DNA from: Streptosporangiaceae bacterium
Lineage (GTDB): Bacteria > Actinomycetota > Actinomycetes > Streptosporangiales > Streptosporangiaceae
DNA: 11,804 nt
Assembly: GCA_030043395.1 (NCBI GenBank)
Contig: JASHXW010000171.1
Span: 1-11,804, forward strand
Direction: 5' to 3'
The first letter of the stretch is position 1. The number at the start of each line of letters is the position of its first letter. The position numbers and the translations under genes are program-made. Shown piece after piece: positions 1 to 6,195 of this stretch. The notes under the pieces are model-generated. The model was given only the letters and a program-made list of their open reading frames with translations. It was not told the DNA's origin and did not search any database.

Positions 1-1195
1 CGGTTGCCGGGGACGGGTCGAAGGCCTGCTCCGCCTGGTCCGCGGGCGGCGGTGCCGGGTCGGATGGCGGCGGCTTGGGGGCCAGCGCGGGATGCACCAC
101 CTCGCCGCCATGGGTGATGACGACGCCAGCGACGAGGTCGTCGGTCAGGTCCACGGTGAGGGCGCCGTCCTTCACCATGTACAGCAGCAGCGAGCTGACG
201 TTTCGCGCGTACATCGCCGACGCGGCGGCGGCCATGGTCGACGGCAGGTTCTCCGCGCCCACGATCGTCACGCCGTTGTCGGTGACGACGTTCTCGCCGG
301 GCACCGAGCCCTCGACGTTGCCGCCCAGGGCGCTCGAGCCCATGTCCACGACCACCGAGCCGGGCGCCATCGACTTCAGGGCCTCGCCCGTCACCAGGAC
401 CGGCGGGCGCCGGCCCGGCACCTGCGCCGTGGTGATCACTACGTCGTGCCTGGCGATGTGGTCCGCGAGCTCGGCCTGCTGCGCGGCGCGCTCGGCGTCC
501 GTCAGTGCCCTGGCGTAACCGCCCGCGCCACCCGCGGGGCCGACCGAGGTCAGCTCGATGAAGGTCGCGCCAAGGGACTCGACCTCGGTCTTGGTCTCCG
601 GGCGCACGTCGTATGCGCTCACCACCGCTCCGAGCCGCCGGGCGGTCCCGATGGCCTGCAGCCCGGCGACGCCAGTGCCAAGGACGAGCACCTTAGCCGG
701 CCTGGCTGTCCCGGCGGCAGTGATGAGCAGCGGGAAGAACCTGGCGAACGCCGTCGCGCCAAGCAGTGCCGCCTTGTAGCCCGCGATGTTCGCCTGCGAC
801 GACAGCGCGTCCATCGGCTGGGCACGCGACAAGGTACGCGGGATCAGGTCCATGCTCACGGCGGTCACCCCGGTCGCGGCGAGCTTGCTTGCCAGCTCAG
901 GGTCCGTCAGCGGCGCGAACAAGCCGAAGATCGCCTGCCCGGCACGCAGCCTGGCGATCTGGCTGTCGTCTGGGCGTCCGACGAGCAGGATCGCATCGGC
1001 CTCGGCGGTCCGCTCGGCGCTCACGACGGTCGCGCCCGCCTCGGAGTAGGAGTAGTCGGGCACGAAGGCGCCTGCCCCCGCACCAGCCTGCACCAGTACC
1101 TCGTGCCCGGCGGAGCGGAGCTTGGTGACCGCTTCAGGCACGAGCGCGACCCTGCGCTCGTCTGGCCCGGCCTCCTTGACCACGGCTACCTTCAT
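1..1195 (-). CDS. pntA: NAD(P) transhydrogenase subunit alpha (partial, C-terminal end outside window)
   Basis: This subunit carries the NAD(H)-binding domain I of the membrane enzyme that couples hydride transfer between NADH and NADP+ to proton movement. The frame opens at ATG 1195, after a GAGG ribosome site six bases upstream, and is still open at base 1 (398 codons). The N-terminus MKVAVVKEAGPDERRVALVP is typical of the AlaDH/PNT family. An R-A-Q-x-M-D segment (residues 124-129) matches the family's RQD loop. The Rossmann motif GTGVAG lies at 173-178, followed by a YDVRPE strand end, and the late segment GAENLPSTMA is conserved in PntA. From about residue 370 the sequence becomes a Pro/Ala-rich linker (PKPPPSDPAPPP). 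Whether a membrane part follows in the same chain, as in E. coli, or in a separate small subunit, as in many actinobacteria, lies outside the window. Alanine dehydrogenase is the main alternative; the linker and the length argue against it. Confidence 0.93.
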   Translation of the reverse strand, partial: MKVAVVKEAGPDERRVALVPEAVTKLRSAGHEVLVQAGAGAGAFVPDYSYSEAGATVVSAERTAEADAILLVGRPDDSQIARLRAGQAIFGLFAPLTDPELASKLAATGVTAVSMDLIPRTLSRAQPMDALSSQANIAGYKAALLGATAFARFFPLLITAAGTARPAKVLVLGTGVAGLQAIGTARRLGAVVSAYDVRPETKTEVESLGATFIELTSVGPAGGAGGYARALTDAERAAQQAELADHIARHDVVITTAQVPGRRPPVLVTGEALKSMAPGSVVVDMGSSALGGNVEGSVPGENVVTDNGVTIVGAENLPSTMAAAASAMYARNVSSLLLYMVKDGALTVDLTDDLVAGVVITHGGEVVHPALAPKPPPSDPAPPPADQAEQAFDPSPAT

Positions 1196-1225
1196 GGGGG
1201 ACCTCACTCGGCGGCGACGCGATGC

Positions 1226-1258
1226 GCGGCTGGCCATCGTCGCGGGTTGGCCAGCCGC
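1226..1258. promoter_or_regulatory. 11-bp perfect inverted repeat in the pntA leader
   Basis: Arms GCGGCTGGCCA (1226-1236) and TGGCCAGCCGC (1248-1258) are exact reverse complements around an 11-base spacer. The element sits 31-69 bases upstream of the pntA ATG, between two divergent genes, so it cannot be a terminator of a neighbouring gene. It could be an mRNA leader hairpin or an operator. No matching regulator is recognised. Confidence 0.4.
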
Positions 1259-1268
1259 AGCTTCCCAA

Positions 1269-1281
1269 GTATGGACCATAC
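1269..1281. promoter_or_regulatory. Short palindrome GTATGG-A-CCATAC in the pntA / small-gene divergent region
   Basis: Two six-base arms flank a single central A. It is the most AT-rich point of the 249-base divergent intergenic region. It includes a TATGGT hexamer on the minus strand that could serve as a -10 element for pntA, but no good -35 lies at the right distance. A small operator is possible. The rest of 1196-1444 holds only a second short palindrome, GTCTC-AA-GAGAC, at 1367-1378, and no convincing promoter. Confidence 0.2.
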
Positions 1282-1444
1282 CGTCTGCTCGATCCTGCGC
1301 AGCGAGAAGGACTCCTGGGCACGGCCGTTGGGCCAGCACGGCGAAGGCCACTAGTCACCCTCGCGGGTCTCAAGAGACTGCCGGCAGGGCGTTTGCGCGG
1401 CCTCGGTGTTGGCTCTGGCCAGCGGGTTTGGGAGAGTGGAAACG

Positions 1445-1714
1445 ATGAGTGAGTCTGAGTCGGCTCAACCAGCGCTGGATGCACAAAGCGCCGAAGGCGA
1501 CCCGCTCGCGGAGCGGATCCTGGTCGCTTGCCGGCTGCTGGCGGCGCTGAACGGGGACCCGGAGGTGCGCCGCCGGCTGCAGCTGCGCCTGTCGGCCATC
1601 TGTACTTCGCTGAAGGTGCCTGGCGCGAACAGGACTCGCGGCGCTCAGCGCCTTGACCGGCTCATGGCCGACGCCGAGCAGGCGCGGCGCGGTGATGCAG
1701 GGAGGTCAGAGTAA
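1445..1714 (+). CDS. Small hypothetical protein, mostly helical
   Basis: An 89-residue protein that I do not recognise. The ATG at 1445 is chosen because GGAGAGTGGA lies just upstream (1431-1440); an in-frame start at 1406 lacks a ribosome site. Residues 1-18 are acidic and Ser/Ala-rich (MSESESAQ...). Residues 20-55 look like an amphipathic helix (LAERILVACRLLAALNGD, then PEVRRRLQLRLSAIC). Residues 65-89 form a charged helix rich in Arg, Asp and Glu. There is no signal peptide, membrane segment or metal motif; the two Cys residues are far apart. It is transcribed divergently from pntA and lies 237 bases before hup on the same strand, so it may share a transcript with hup. Coding is supported by the ribosome site and GC-rich third positions, but no homology can be claimed. 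Confidence 0.6.
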   Translation: MSESESAQPALDAQSAEGDPLAERILVACRLLAALNGDPEVRRRLQLRLSAICTSLKVPGANRTRGAQRLDRLMADAEQARRGDAGRSE

Positions 1715-1951
1715 CTAACCGTGGCGCCAGCGGCGCATGACGGTGCGATTAAAGCCTTGCCCAAAGAATGGCAGCATTTATTACTGAATCGCGTACAGGT
1801 TCGGCAAGGACACGCCTTGATTTCCGGGCAGGTGATTGCGCAGGCGTCGCTGCATCGCCTACTTTCAGGCAGTCAGAGGTCGCGAAACCCCGGCCGCATA
1901 AGCGTTCCGGTTCAGCGTGACCTCCCATCGGGGGGACCCAGGAGTGACGAA
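1715..1951 (+). promoter_or_regulatory. Leader / promoter region of the HU gene
   Basis: This 237-base gap includes an unusually AT-rich patch for the window (about 1746-1792). A possible sigma-70-type promoter is TTGCCC (1757-1762), a 16-base spacer, and TATTAC (1779-1784); the match is moderate. The frame from 1721 is open into hup but its residues look non-coding, so I treat it as untranslated. Just before the HU ribosome site AGGAG (1940-1944), CCTCCC (1921-1926) faces GGGGGG (1930-1935) across three bases, allowing one G-T pair, and CTCC could also pair with the ribosome site itself. Confidence 0.35.
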
Positions 1952-2257
1952 ATGAACAAGCGTGACCTTATCGATGCGATTGCGCCGCGGTTGGGGGACA
2001 AGAAAACCGCAACTGAGGCCGTGAACGCAGTGCTCGACACCATTCAGGTCGCCGTCGCCAAGGGCGACAAGGTGGCGATCACCGGGTTCGGCGTCTTCGA
2101 GAAGACCGACCGTCCGGCCCGCACCGCGCGTAACCCAGCTACCGGCGCTGCCATCAAGGTCCCCAAGTCCTCCGTGCCCAAGTTCCGGGCCGGCGCCGAC
2201 TTCAAGGCCATCGTCAACGGCGACAAGAAGAAGCTCGCCGCCGCAGCGAAGAGGTAG
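1952..2257 (+). CDS. hup: DNA-binding protein HU (short-tailed)
   Basis: A 101-residue histone-like protein of the HU/IHF family. As a dimer it bends and compacts DNA in the nucleoid. The start [20 protein letters not shown] is the canonical HU helix 1 and 2. GFGVFEK (45-51) and the arm sequence [13 protein letters not shown] (59-71), with the intercalating-proline position P62, are followed by the closing [14 protein letters not shown] 1952 is fixed by AGGAG eight bases upstream and by the family N-terminus; the longer frame from 1721 has an implausible extra 77 residues. The C-terminal tail after the fold is only about 11 residues ([11 protein letters not shown]). Actinobacteria often carry a long Lys/Ala-rich tail on HupB or HupS, and this one lacks it, so it resembles the plain HupA type. 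It is convergent with ddl and ends in a strong hairpin. Confidence 0.95.
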   Translation: MNKRDLIDAIAPRLGDKKTATEAVNAVLDTIQVAVAKGDKVAITGFGVFEKTDRPARTARNPATGAAIKVPKSSVPKFRAGADFKAIVNGDKKKLAAAAKR

Positions 2258-2266
2258 CCATGGCGC

Positions 2267-2302
2267 CCTGATGGCGGGTGGCCGATGCTGCCCGCCATCA
2301 GG
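2267..2302. terminator. Hairpin terminator between convergent hup and ddl
   Basis: A perfect 12-bp inverted repeat: CCTGATGGCGGG (2267-2278) and CCCGCCATCAGG (2291-2302), with a 12-base loop. It starts nine bases after the hup stop and lies 65 bases past the ddl stop on the other strand. There is no U-run, which is usual for actinobacterial hairpins. The symmetry and position suit a bidirectional terminator. Confidence 0.8.
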
Positions 2303-2366
2303 ATTGCGCTACCTTCTTCCGGCTCGCCTTGGCGCGGAGATCCGCACCCGGCACTGACCGACCGCG

Positions 2367-3503
2367 CTAGCGCAGGCCCTGGCGCCGATTCAGCGCCGTC
2401 TCCAGCAGCCGGTCGATGAGTTGCGGGAATGGCATTCCGGTCGCTTCCCACATCTTCTGGAAATACGAGGTCGGCGACATTCCGGGGAAAGTGTTGATCT
2501 CGTTGATCAGAATCTCGCCCTGTGGCGTGTAGAAGAAGTCGACCCTGGCCAGGCCCTCGGCCGAGACAGCCTTGAAGGCGATCCCGGCCATCTGCCTGAT
2601 CTTCTGGGTGTCACTGGCCGGGATGGGTGCCGGGATGAGCATCCCGCTGTTCTGGTCCAGGTACTTGGCCTCGAAGTCGTAGAACTCCTCGCCGCCCTCG
2701 AGCCTCAGCTCGCCGGGCAGGCTGGTGTCCGGGTCCGCGCCGTCGATGCCTTCGAGAACCGCGACCTCGACTTCGCGCGCGGTGATTGCGGCCTCGACCA
2801 GGACCTTGGGGTCGAACTGGCGCGCGAGCGCGATCGCCTCCTTGAGCTGGTCTGGGTCGTTCGCCTTCGACGTGCCGAGGCTTGAGCCGCCTCTGGCCGG
2901 CTTAACGAACAGAGGCCAGCCCAGTTCGTCGATCTGCCGTGCCACCCGTTCCTGGTCCCTGCTGGGATCCGGATCCGCCGGCCAGTCGCGCTCATGGACG
3001 ACGACATGCGGACCGACCGGGAGTCCCCTGGACGCGAAGATCAGCTTCATGTACTCCTTGTCCATGCTGACCGCGCTGGCTAGCACGCCCGCGCCGACAT
3101 AACGGACGCCGGCCATCTCAAGCAAGCCCTGGATGGTGCCGTCTTCGCCGAAAGGGCCATGCAGAACGGGCAGGACCAGGTCGACGTCGCCGAGCACGTG
3201 CGGGATGTGGCCAGGGGCGCTGGCGACGACTCCCGAATCGCCCTGGTATGCCCAGGGGACGACGATCGCATCCGGCTTAGCGACCGCGTCGACGGTCGGC
3301 AGCTCTCCTGCGCTGATCGCGAGCTTGTCCGGCTCGTCGGCGACCTGCAGCCAGCTGCCGTCCATGGTGATGCCAATCGGAATCACCTCGTACTTGTCCC
3401 GATCGATCACCCGCAGCACGTTGCCGCCGCCAAGGCAGGAGATGGCGTGCTCAGGTCCTCTTCCGCCGAAGATCACGGCGACCCTGATCTTGCGTTCGCT
3501 CAC
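2367..3503 (-). CDS. ddl: D-alanine--D-alanine ligase
   Basis: A cytoplasmic ATP-grasp ligase that makes the D-Ala-D-Ala dipeptide for the peptidoglycan stem. It is 378 residues, a normal length. The GTG start at 3503 is preceded by a strong GGGGAGGAG site (3508-3516). Visible motifs: the first substrate loop GGRGPEHAISC (13-23), HGPFGEDG (115-122), ATP-binding KPARGGSSLG (201-210), the omega loop FYDFEAKY (274-281) that is typical of D-Ala-D-Ala rather than D-Ala-D-lactate enzymes, and magnesium ligands in RVDFF (D322) and NEIN (E335, N337). The N-terminal loop reads R-G-P-E-H where many actinobacterial enzymes have R-S-S-E-H; the key Glu and His remain. It follows the PLP enzyme gene in the same direction after 163 bases, so it may have its own promoter as well as operon read-through. 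Confidence 0.96.
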   Translation of the reverse strand: MSERKIRVAVIFGGRGPEHAISCLGGGNVLRVIDRDKYEVIPIGITMDGSWLQVADEPDKLAISAGELPTVDAVAKPDAIVVPWAYQGDSGVVASAPGHIPHVLGDVDLVLPVLHGPFGEDGTIQGLLEMAGVRYVGAGVLASAVSMDKEYMKLIFASRGLPVGPHVVVHERDWPADPDPSRDQERVARQIDELGWPLFVKPARGGSSLGTSKANDPDQLKEAIALARQFDPKVLVEAAITAREVEVAVLEGIDGADPDTSLPGELRLEGGEEFYDFEAKYLDQNSGMLIPAPIPASDTQKIRQMAGIAFKAVSAEGLARVDFFYTPQGEILINEINTFPGMSPTSYFQKMWEATGMPFPQLIDRLLETALNRRQGLR

Positions 3504-3666
3504 TCTTCTCCTCCCCTTGCTGGCTGGTCAGTCGCCTGGCCGACAGCCACGCGGTTGTTCAGTTATGCGAGCGCCGGACGATTAGGCATATTTGCCGGAA
3601 AGCTGATTATCGGTCACCTGGCCGTCCGCCGGGCCCAGTTCGCCAGATGCCCGCTCCGCGCCGCAG
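3504..3666 (-). promoter_or_regulatory. Intergenic gap upstream of ddl
   Basis: 163 bases between the PLP enzyme stop and the ddl start, longer than the overlapping junctions upstream in the same gene run. It contains an AT-richer segment (about 3580-3612) with a small GGCA/TGCC inverted repeat, and the ddl ribosome site at 3508-3516. This spacing suggests a separate ddl promoter, but I see no well-matched -35/-10 pair and no clear terminator. Confidence 0.25.
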
Positions 3667-6195
3667 TCAACGCCTGCCGAGCGAGTCGAGCGCCGCAATG
3701 GCATCAGCCAGCAGGTCCTCACTATCTTCCAGCCCGACCGAGAACCGCACCGAGCCAGGGTCGATGCCGGCCGCGGCAAGCGTCGCGGCGTCCATCTGCA
3801 GATGCGAGGTAGAGGCGACATGGCTGACCTTGGTGCTCGCGCCACCCAGGGACGTCGCCACCTGGGCCAGGCGCAGGTGGTCGGCGAACGCCAGCCCGGC
3901 CTCGTACCCGCCGTACGGGGCGACCGTGACGATCGTGCCGAACCTGGTTCCCTCAGGCCCGGCGTCGAACTGGCGACGGGCGAGCGCGTAGCCAGGGTGG
4001 TAAGTCAGTCCTGGGTAGCACACGGTGCGGACAGCCGGGTGCCTGGCCAGGCCAGCCGCCAGGACCTGGGCAGTCGAGCATTGCCGCCGCACCCGCAGCG
4101 GCAAGGTCTGCAGGCCGCGGCGCAGCATGTACGCGTCGTCAGGCCCGAGCGATCCGCCGAGGCTGATCCGCAACCTGCGAATGGTCCGGATCAGCTCAGG
4201 ATGGCCAGTGACCACGCCACCGGTCACGTCGGCATGGCCGCCGAAGTACTTGGTGGCTGAGTGCAGCACGAGGTCGGCGCCGTGCTCGAGCGGCCGGCAG
4301 ATGACCGGCGGCGCCAGCGTGGAGTCCACGATCAGCAAGGCGCCCGCGTCATGCGCGAGGCCGGCCAGGCCGCGCAGGTCGGCGACAGCGACGGTCGGGT
4401 TCGCGAGCGTCTCGGCCATGACGATGGCCGTGCCTCCTGGCCGCAGCGCGTTCTTGACCTGCGCAAGGTCGGTCATGTCGACGAAGTCGGTCTGGACGCC
4501 GAAGTTAGACAGGACATTGCGCAAGAAGCTGTACGTGCCGCCATAGACGGCGGCCGGCGCGACGACATGCGCGCCTGCCCGGGAGAACGCGAGAACCGCC
4601 GTCGAGATCGCAGCCATGCCAGAGGCGAAGGCCTGGGACGCTACCTGATACGTCAGGTTGACACCTTCGAGTGCGGCGACCGCCGAGCAGAAGGCCTCGA
4701 CCGTCGGGTTGTCGATCCTGCTATAGGTGAATCCGGGCTTTGCTTCGGCCATGATGGCCGCGCATTCCTCGCCTGAGCTGAAGGCAAAGGCAGCCGTCCG
4801 GTAGATCGGCGCGGCCAGCGGCTGCTGACCAGGAACCGGCGGCGCTGGCAGGTGCACTGACCTGGTGTTCTCACCTGGGCGCCGGGCAGGAGGCCGCGGC
4901 GGGTCGATAGCCAGCCGCGAGGTCGCAGGTCGCTCGGTGGCAGGCGGCTGGGTGGCAGGCGGCTGGGTGGCAGGTCGCTGCATCGACGTCGATGCAGCCT
5001 GACTGGCCAGTCCCCACGGATCGGCTGGGGCGGGCGTGCTGGGGGTAAAGCTGGGAGCGGCGCTCTGGCCGCGGGCGGCTGCCGCCTGCGGCGGACCGGC
5101 CAGCGCGGCATTGCCGAGCAGAGGGTCAGTGGCGAGCTGAGGATCGGTCATGGACCGCGCATCCTGGCCTGCTGGCGCGCCGATGCGGCGCGGGTCACTT
5201 GTCGGGTCTGCCGGCTGGGGACCGTTGCCCCGCGGATCGGCCATGCGCGGGTCCGCGACTCGCGGGTCTCCCAGGCGGGAGGCCGCCGTACGCGGGTCCG
5301 CCGTACGCGGGTCCGCCATACGCGGCTCCGCCATACGCGGGTTCCCCATTCGAGGGTCGCCGTTACGGGGGTCGGCCATGCGCGGGTCCGCCATGCGCGG
5401 GTTCCCCATTCGAGGGTCGCCATTACGGGGGTCGGCGGCCTGCGAGGCGGCCATGCGCGGGTCGGCCAGCCGGGAACCCGCGGTACGGGGGTCAGCTAGC
5501 CGCGGATCGGCGGCTCCCGCACCGGCACTACTGGGAGCCGCACCCGGAATACTGCCGCGACGCGGATCACTTCGCGGATCGGCTCCCTGGAGACTGGCAC
5601 CTCGCGGATCAGCCCCTGGAAAGCTGGCACCTCGCGGACCGGCCGCGCGAGGTGCCGCCGCGCGCGGGTCGGCGGCCCGCGGTCCGACCCGCGAATCGCC
5701 TCGCATCGATCCATCACGACCGCGGTCACCAACCTGGGCGGCGCCGAGCTGCGGATCGACATACCGGGGGGCTCGCGGTCCGGAGCTGTCGCGGTCGGAG
5801 CTGCCGCGCCCGTAGCCGTCGCGGCCGTCGGGCCCGTAGGAGCCAGGCTGCGGGCCGTCGCGCCACCCGGGTGCCTCGCGATCGGGCGGCCGCCCGCTGC
5901 CAGGCCAGCGACTGTCATCACCAGGCCAGCCGCCATTGCCGTGCGGGCGTCCGCCGTCTGGCCAGCGTGCATCCGGCTGTCCGTTCCCGCGCCCTGGATC
6001 GCCGTAACCGGAATCGCTACGTCCCCCGTCAGGCGAACGCGGATCACCCCGGTGCACGTCGCCCTCCGCCGGCTTCCCGCCATCTGGGTAAGGCACAGCA
6101 CGCGGCTGGCTGGCCGGCCGCCGATCGTCGCGATCGCTCGGTTCGGGCGCATCGCGCGAGTCCTGCGCCGGGCGAGGCCACCGTTCAGACGCCAT
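3667..6195 (-). CDS. Cys/Met-metabolism PLP-dependent enzyme with a 439-residue low-complexity N-terminal extension
   Basis: 842 residues in one open frame. Residues 440-842 are a complete fold-type I PLP enzyme of the cystathionine gamma-synthase / gamma-lyase family: TYSRIDNPT (490-498, phosphate-binding Tyr and Arg), LLIVDST (D624, PLP nitrogen), HSATKYFGG with Schiff-base K649, and the C-terminal RFSVGLEDSEDLLAD. The exact reaction (lyase, synthase or sulfhydrylase) cannot be told; the usual D-N-T reads D-S-T, and the segment after SLGG (TKVSHVASTSH) departs from the usual MTHAS. Residues 1-439 are rich in Pro, Asp, Arg, Gly and Ala with one Lys. They include 19 xxDPR pentads (228-322) and RPAT/QPPAT units (407-425). 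ATG 6195 overlaps gpsA by 11 bases with GGAG four bases upstream. Internal starts at 5151 (M349, AGGA upstream) or 4983 (M405) would give 494 or 438 residues. Confidence 0.88.
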   Translation of the reverse strand: MASERWPRPAQDSRDAPEPSDRDDRRPASQPRAVPYPDGGKPAEGDVHRGDPRSPDGGRSDSGYGDPGRGNGQPDARWPDGGRPHGNGGWPGDDSRWPGSGRPPDREAPGWRDGPQPGSYGPDGRDGYGRGSSDRDSSGPRAPRYVDPQLGAAQVGDRGRDGSMRGDSRVGPRAADPRAAAPRAAGPRGASFPGADPRGASLQGADPRSDPRRGSIPGAAPSSAGAGAADPRLADPRTAGSRLADPRMAASQAADPRNGDPRMGNPRMADPRMADPRNGDPRMGNPRMAEPRMADPRTADPRTAASRLGDPRVADPRMADPRGNGPQPADPTSDPRRIGAPAGQDARSMTDPQLATDPLLGNAALAGPPQAAAARGQSAAPSFTPSTPAPADPWGLASQAASTSMQRPATQPPATQPPATERPATSRLAIDPPRPPARRPGENTRSVHLPAPPVPGQQPLAAPIYRTAAFAFSSGEECAAIMAEAKPGFTYSRIDNPTVEAFCSAVAALEGVNLTYQVASQAFASGMAAISTAVLAFSRAGAHVVAPAAVYGGTYSFLRNVLSNFGVQTDFVDMTDLAQVKNALRPGGTAIVMAETLANPTVAVADLRGLAGLAHDAGALLIVDSTLAPPVICRPLEHGADLVLHSATKYFGGHADVTGGVVTGHPELIRTIRRLRISLGGSLGPDDAYMLRRGLQTLPLRVRRQCSTAQVLAAGLARHPAVRTVCYPGLTYHPGYALARRQFDAGPEGTRFGTIVTVAPYGGYEAGLAFADHLRLAQVATSLGGASTKVSHVASTSHLQMDAATLAAAGIDPGSVRFSVGLEDSEDLLADAIAALDSLGRR
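4921..4977 (-). repeat. Short tandem repeat encoding (R/Q)PPAT-like units
   Basis: Residues 407-425 of the PLP protein read RPAT, QPPAT, QPPAT, ERPAT. The two QPPAT units are 15-bp direct repeats in DNA. They form a Pro/Thr-rich linker ending about 14 residues before the enzyme domain. Confidence 0.75.
4977..4998. repeat. 22-bp perfect palindrome inside the PLP gene
   Basis: GCTGCATCGAC (4977-4987) is followed immediately by its exact reverse complement GTCGATGCAGC (4988-4998). In the gene it encodes A-A-S-T-S-M-Q (residues 400-406) in the linker, and includes the internal Met405 codon. It stands at the 5' side of the enzyme-coding part. Confidence 0.85.
5230..5514 (-). repeat. 19 in-register 15-bp / pentapeptide repeats (xxDPR)
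   Basis: Residues 228-322 of the PLP protein divide exactly into 19 pentads without a slip. Most are ADPR-type (LADPR, MADPR, TADPR, VADPR), with NGDPR, LGDPR, MGNPR and MAEPR variants and three eroded units (TAGSR, MAASQ, TAASR). Looser DPR units continue outward to roughly 5185 and 5691, including a 10-residue repeat RGASFPGADP / RGASLQGADP at 5575-5634. The pattern is a neutral polyampholyte with regular Asp-Pro-Arg. Confidence 0.9.
5305..5424 (-). repeat. 60-bp tandem duplication within the DPR array
   Basis: Blocks 5305-5364 and 5365-5424 are adjacent 60-bp copies differing at six positions by my count. Each encodes four pentads; residues 258-277 and 278-297 differ by one residue (MADPR versus MAEPR). 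This shows expansion by copying four pentads at once. Confidence 0.9.

Noticed and set aside
92..1354. Long plus-strand open frame opposite pntA (420 residues)
   Set aside because: It has shadow composition (Arg/His/Gly-rich), no ribosome site, and lies opposite a clearly conserved enzyme.
1721..1951. tRNA or other RNA gene in the hup leader
   Set aside because: No cloverleaf with paired acceptor arm and T-loop could be built; the T-loop-like GTTCAG stands alone.
1721..2257. HU read as a 178-residue protein
   Set aside because: The extra 77 residues match no HU and the strong AGGAG site with MNKRDLID start at 1952 fits the family exactly.
5185..5691. Possible CRISPR or intergenic repeat array
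   Set aside because: Units are contiguous 15-bp multiples without spacers and keep a reading frame; they are coding repeats.
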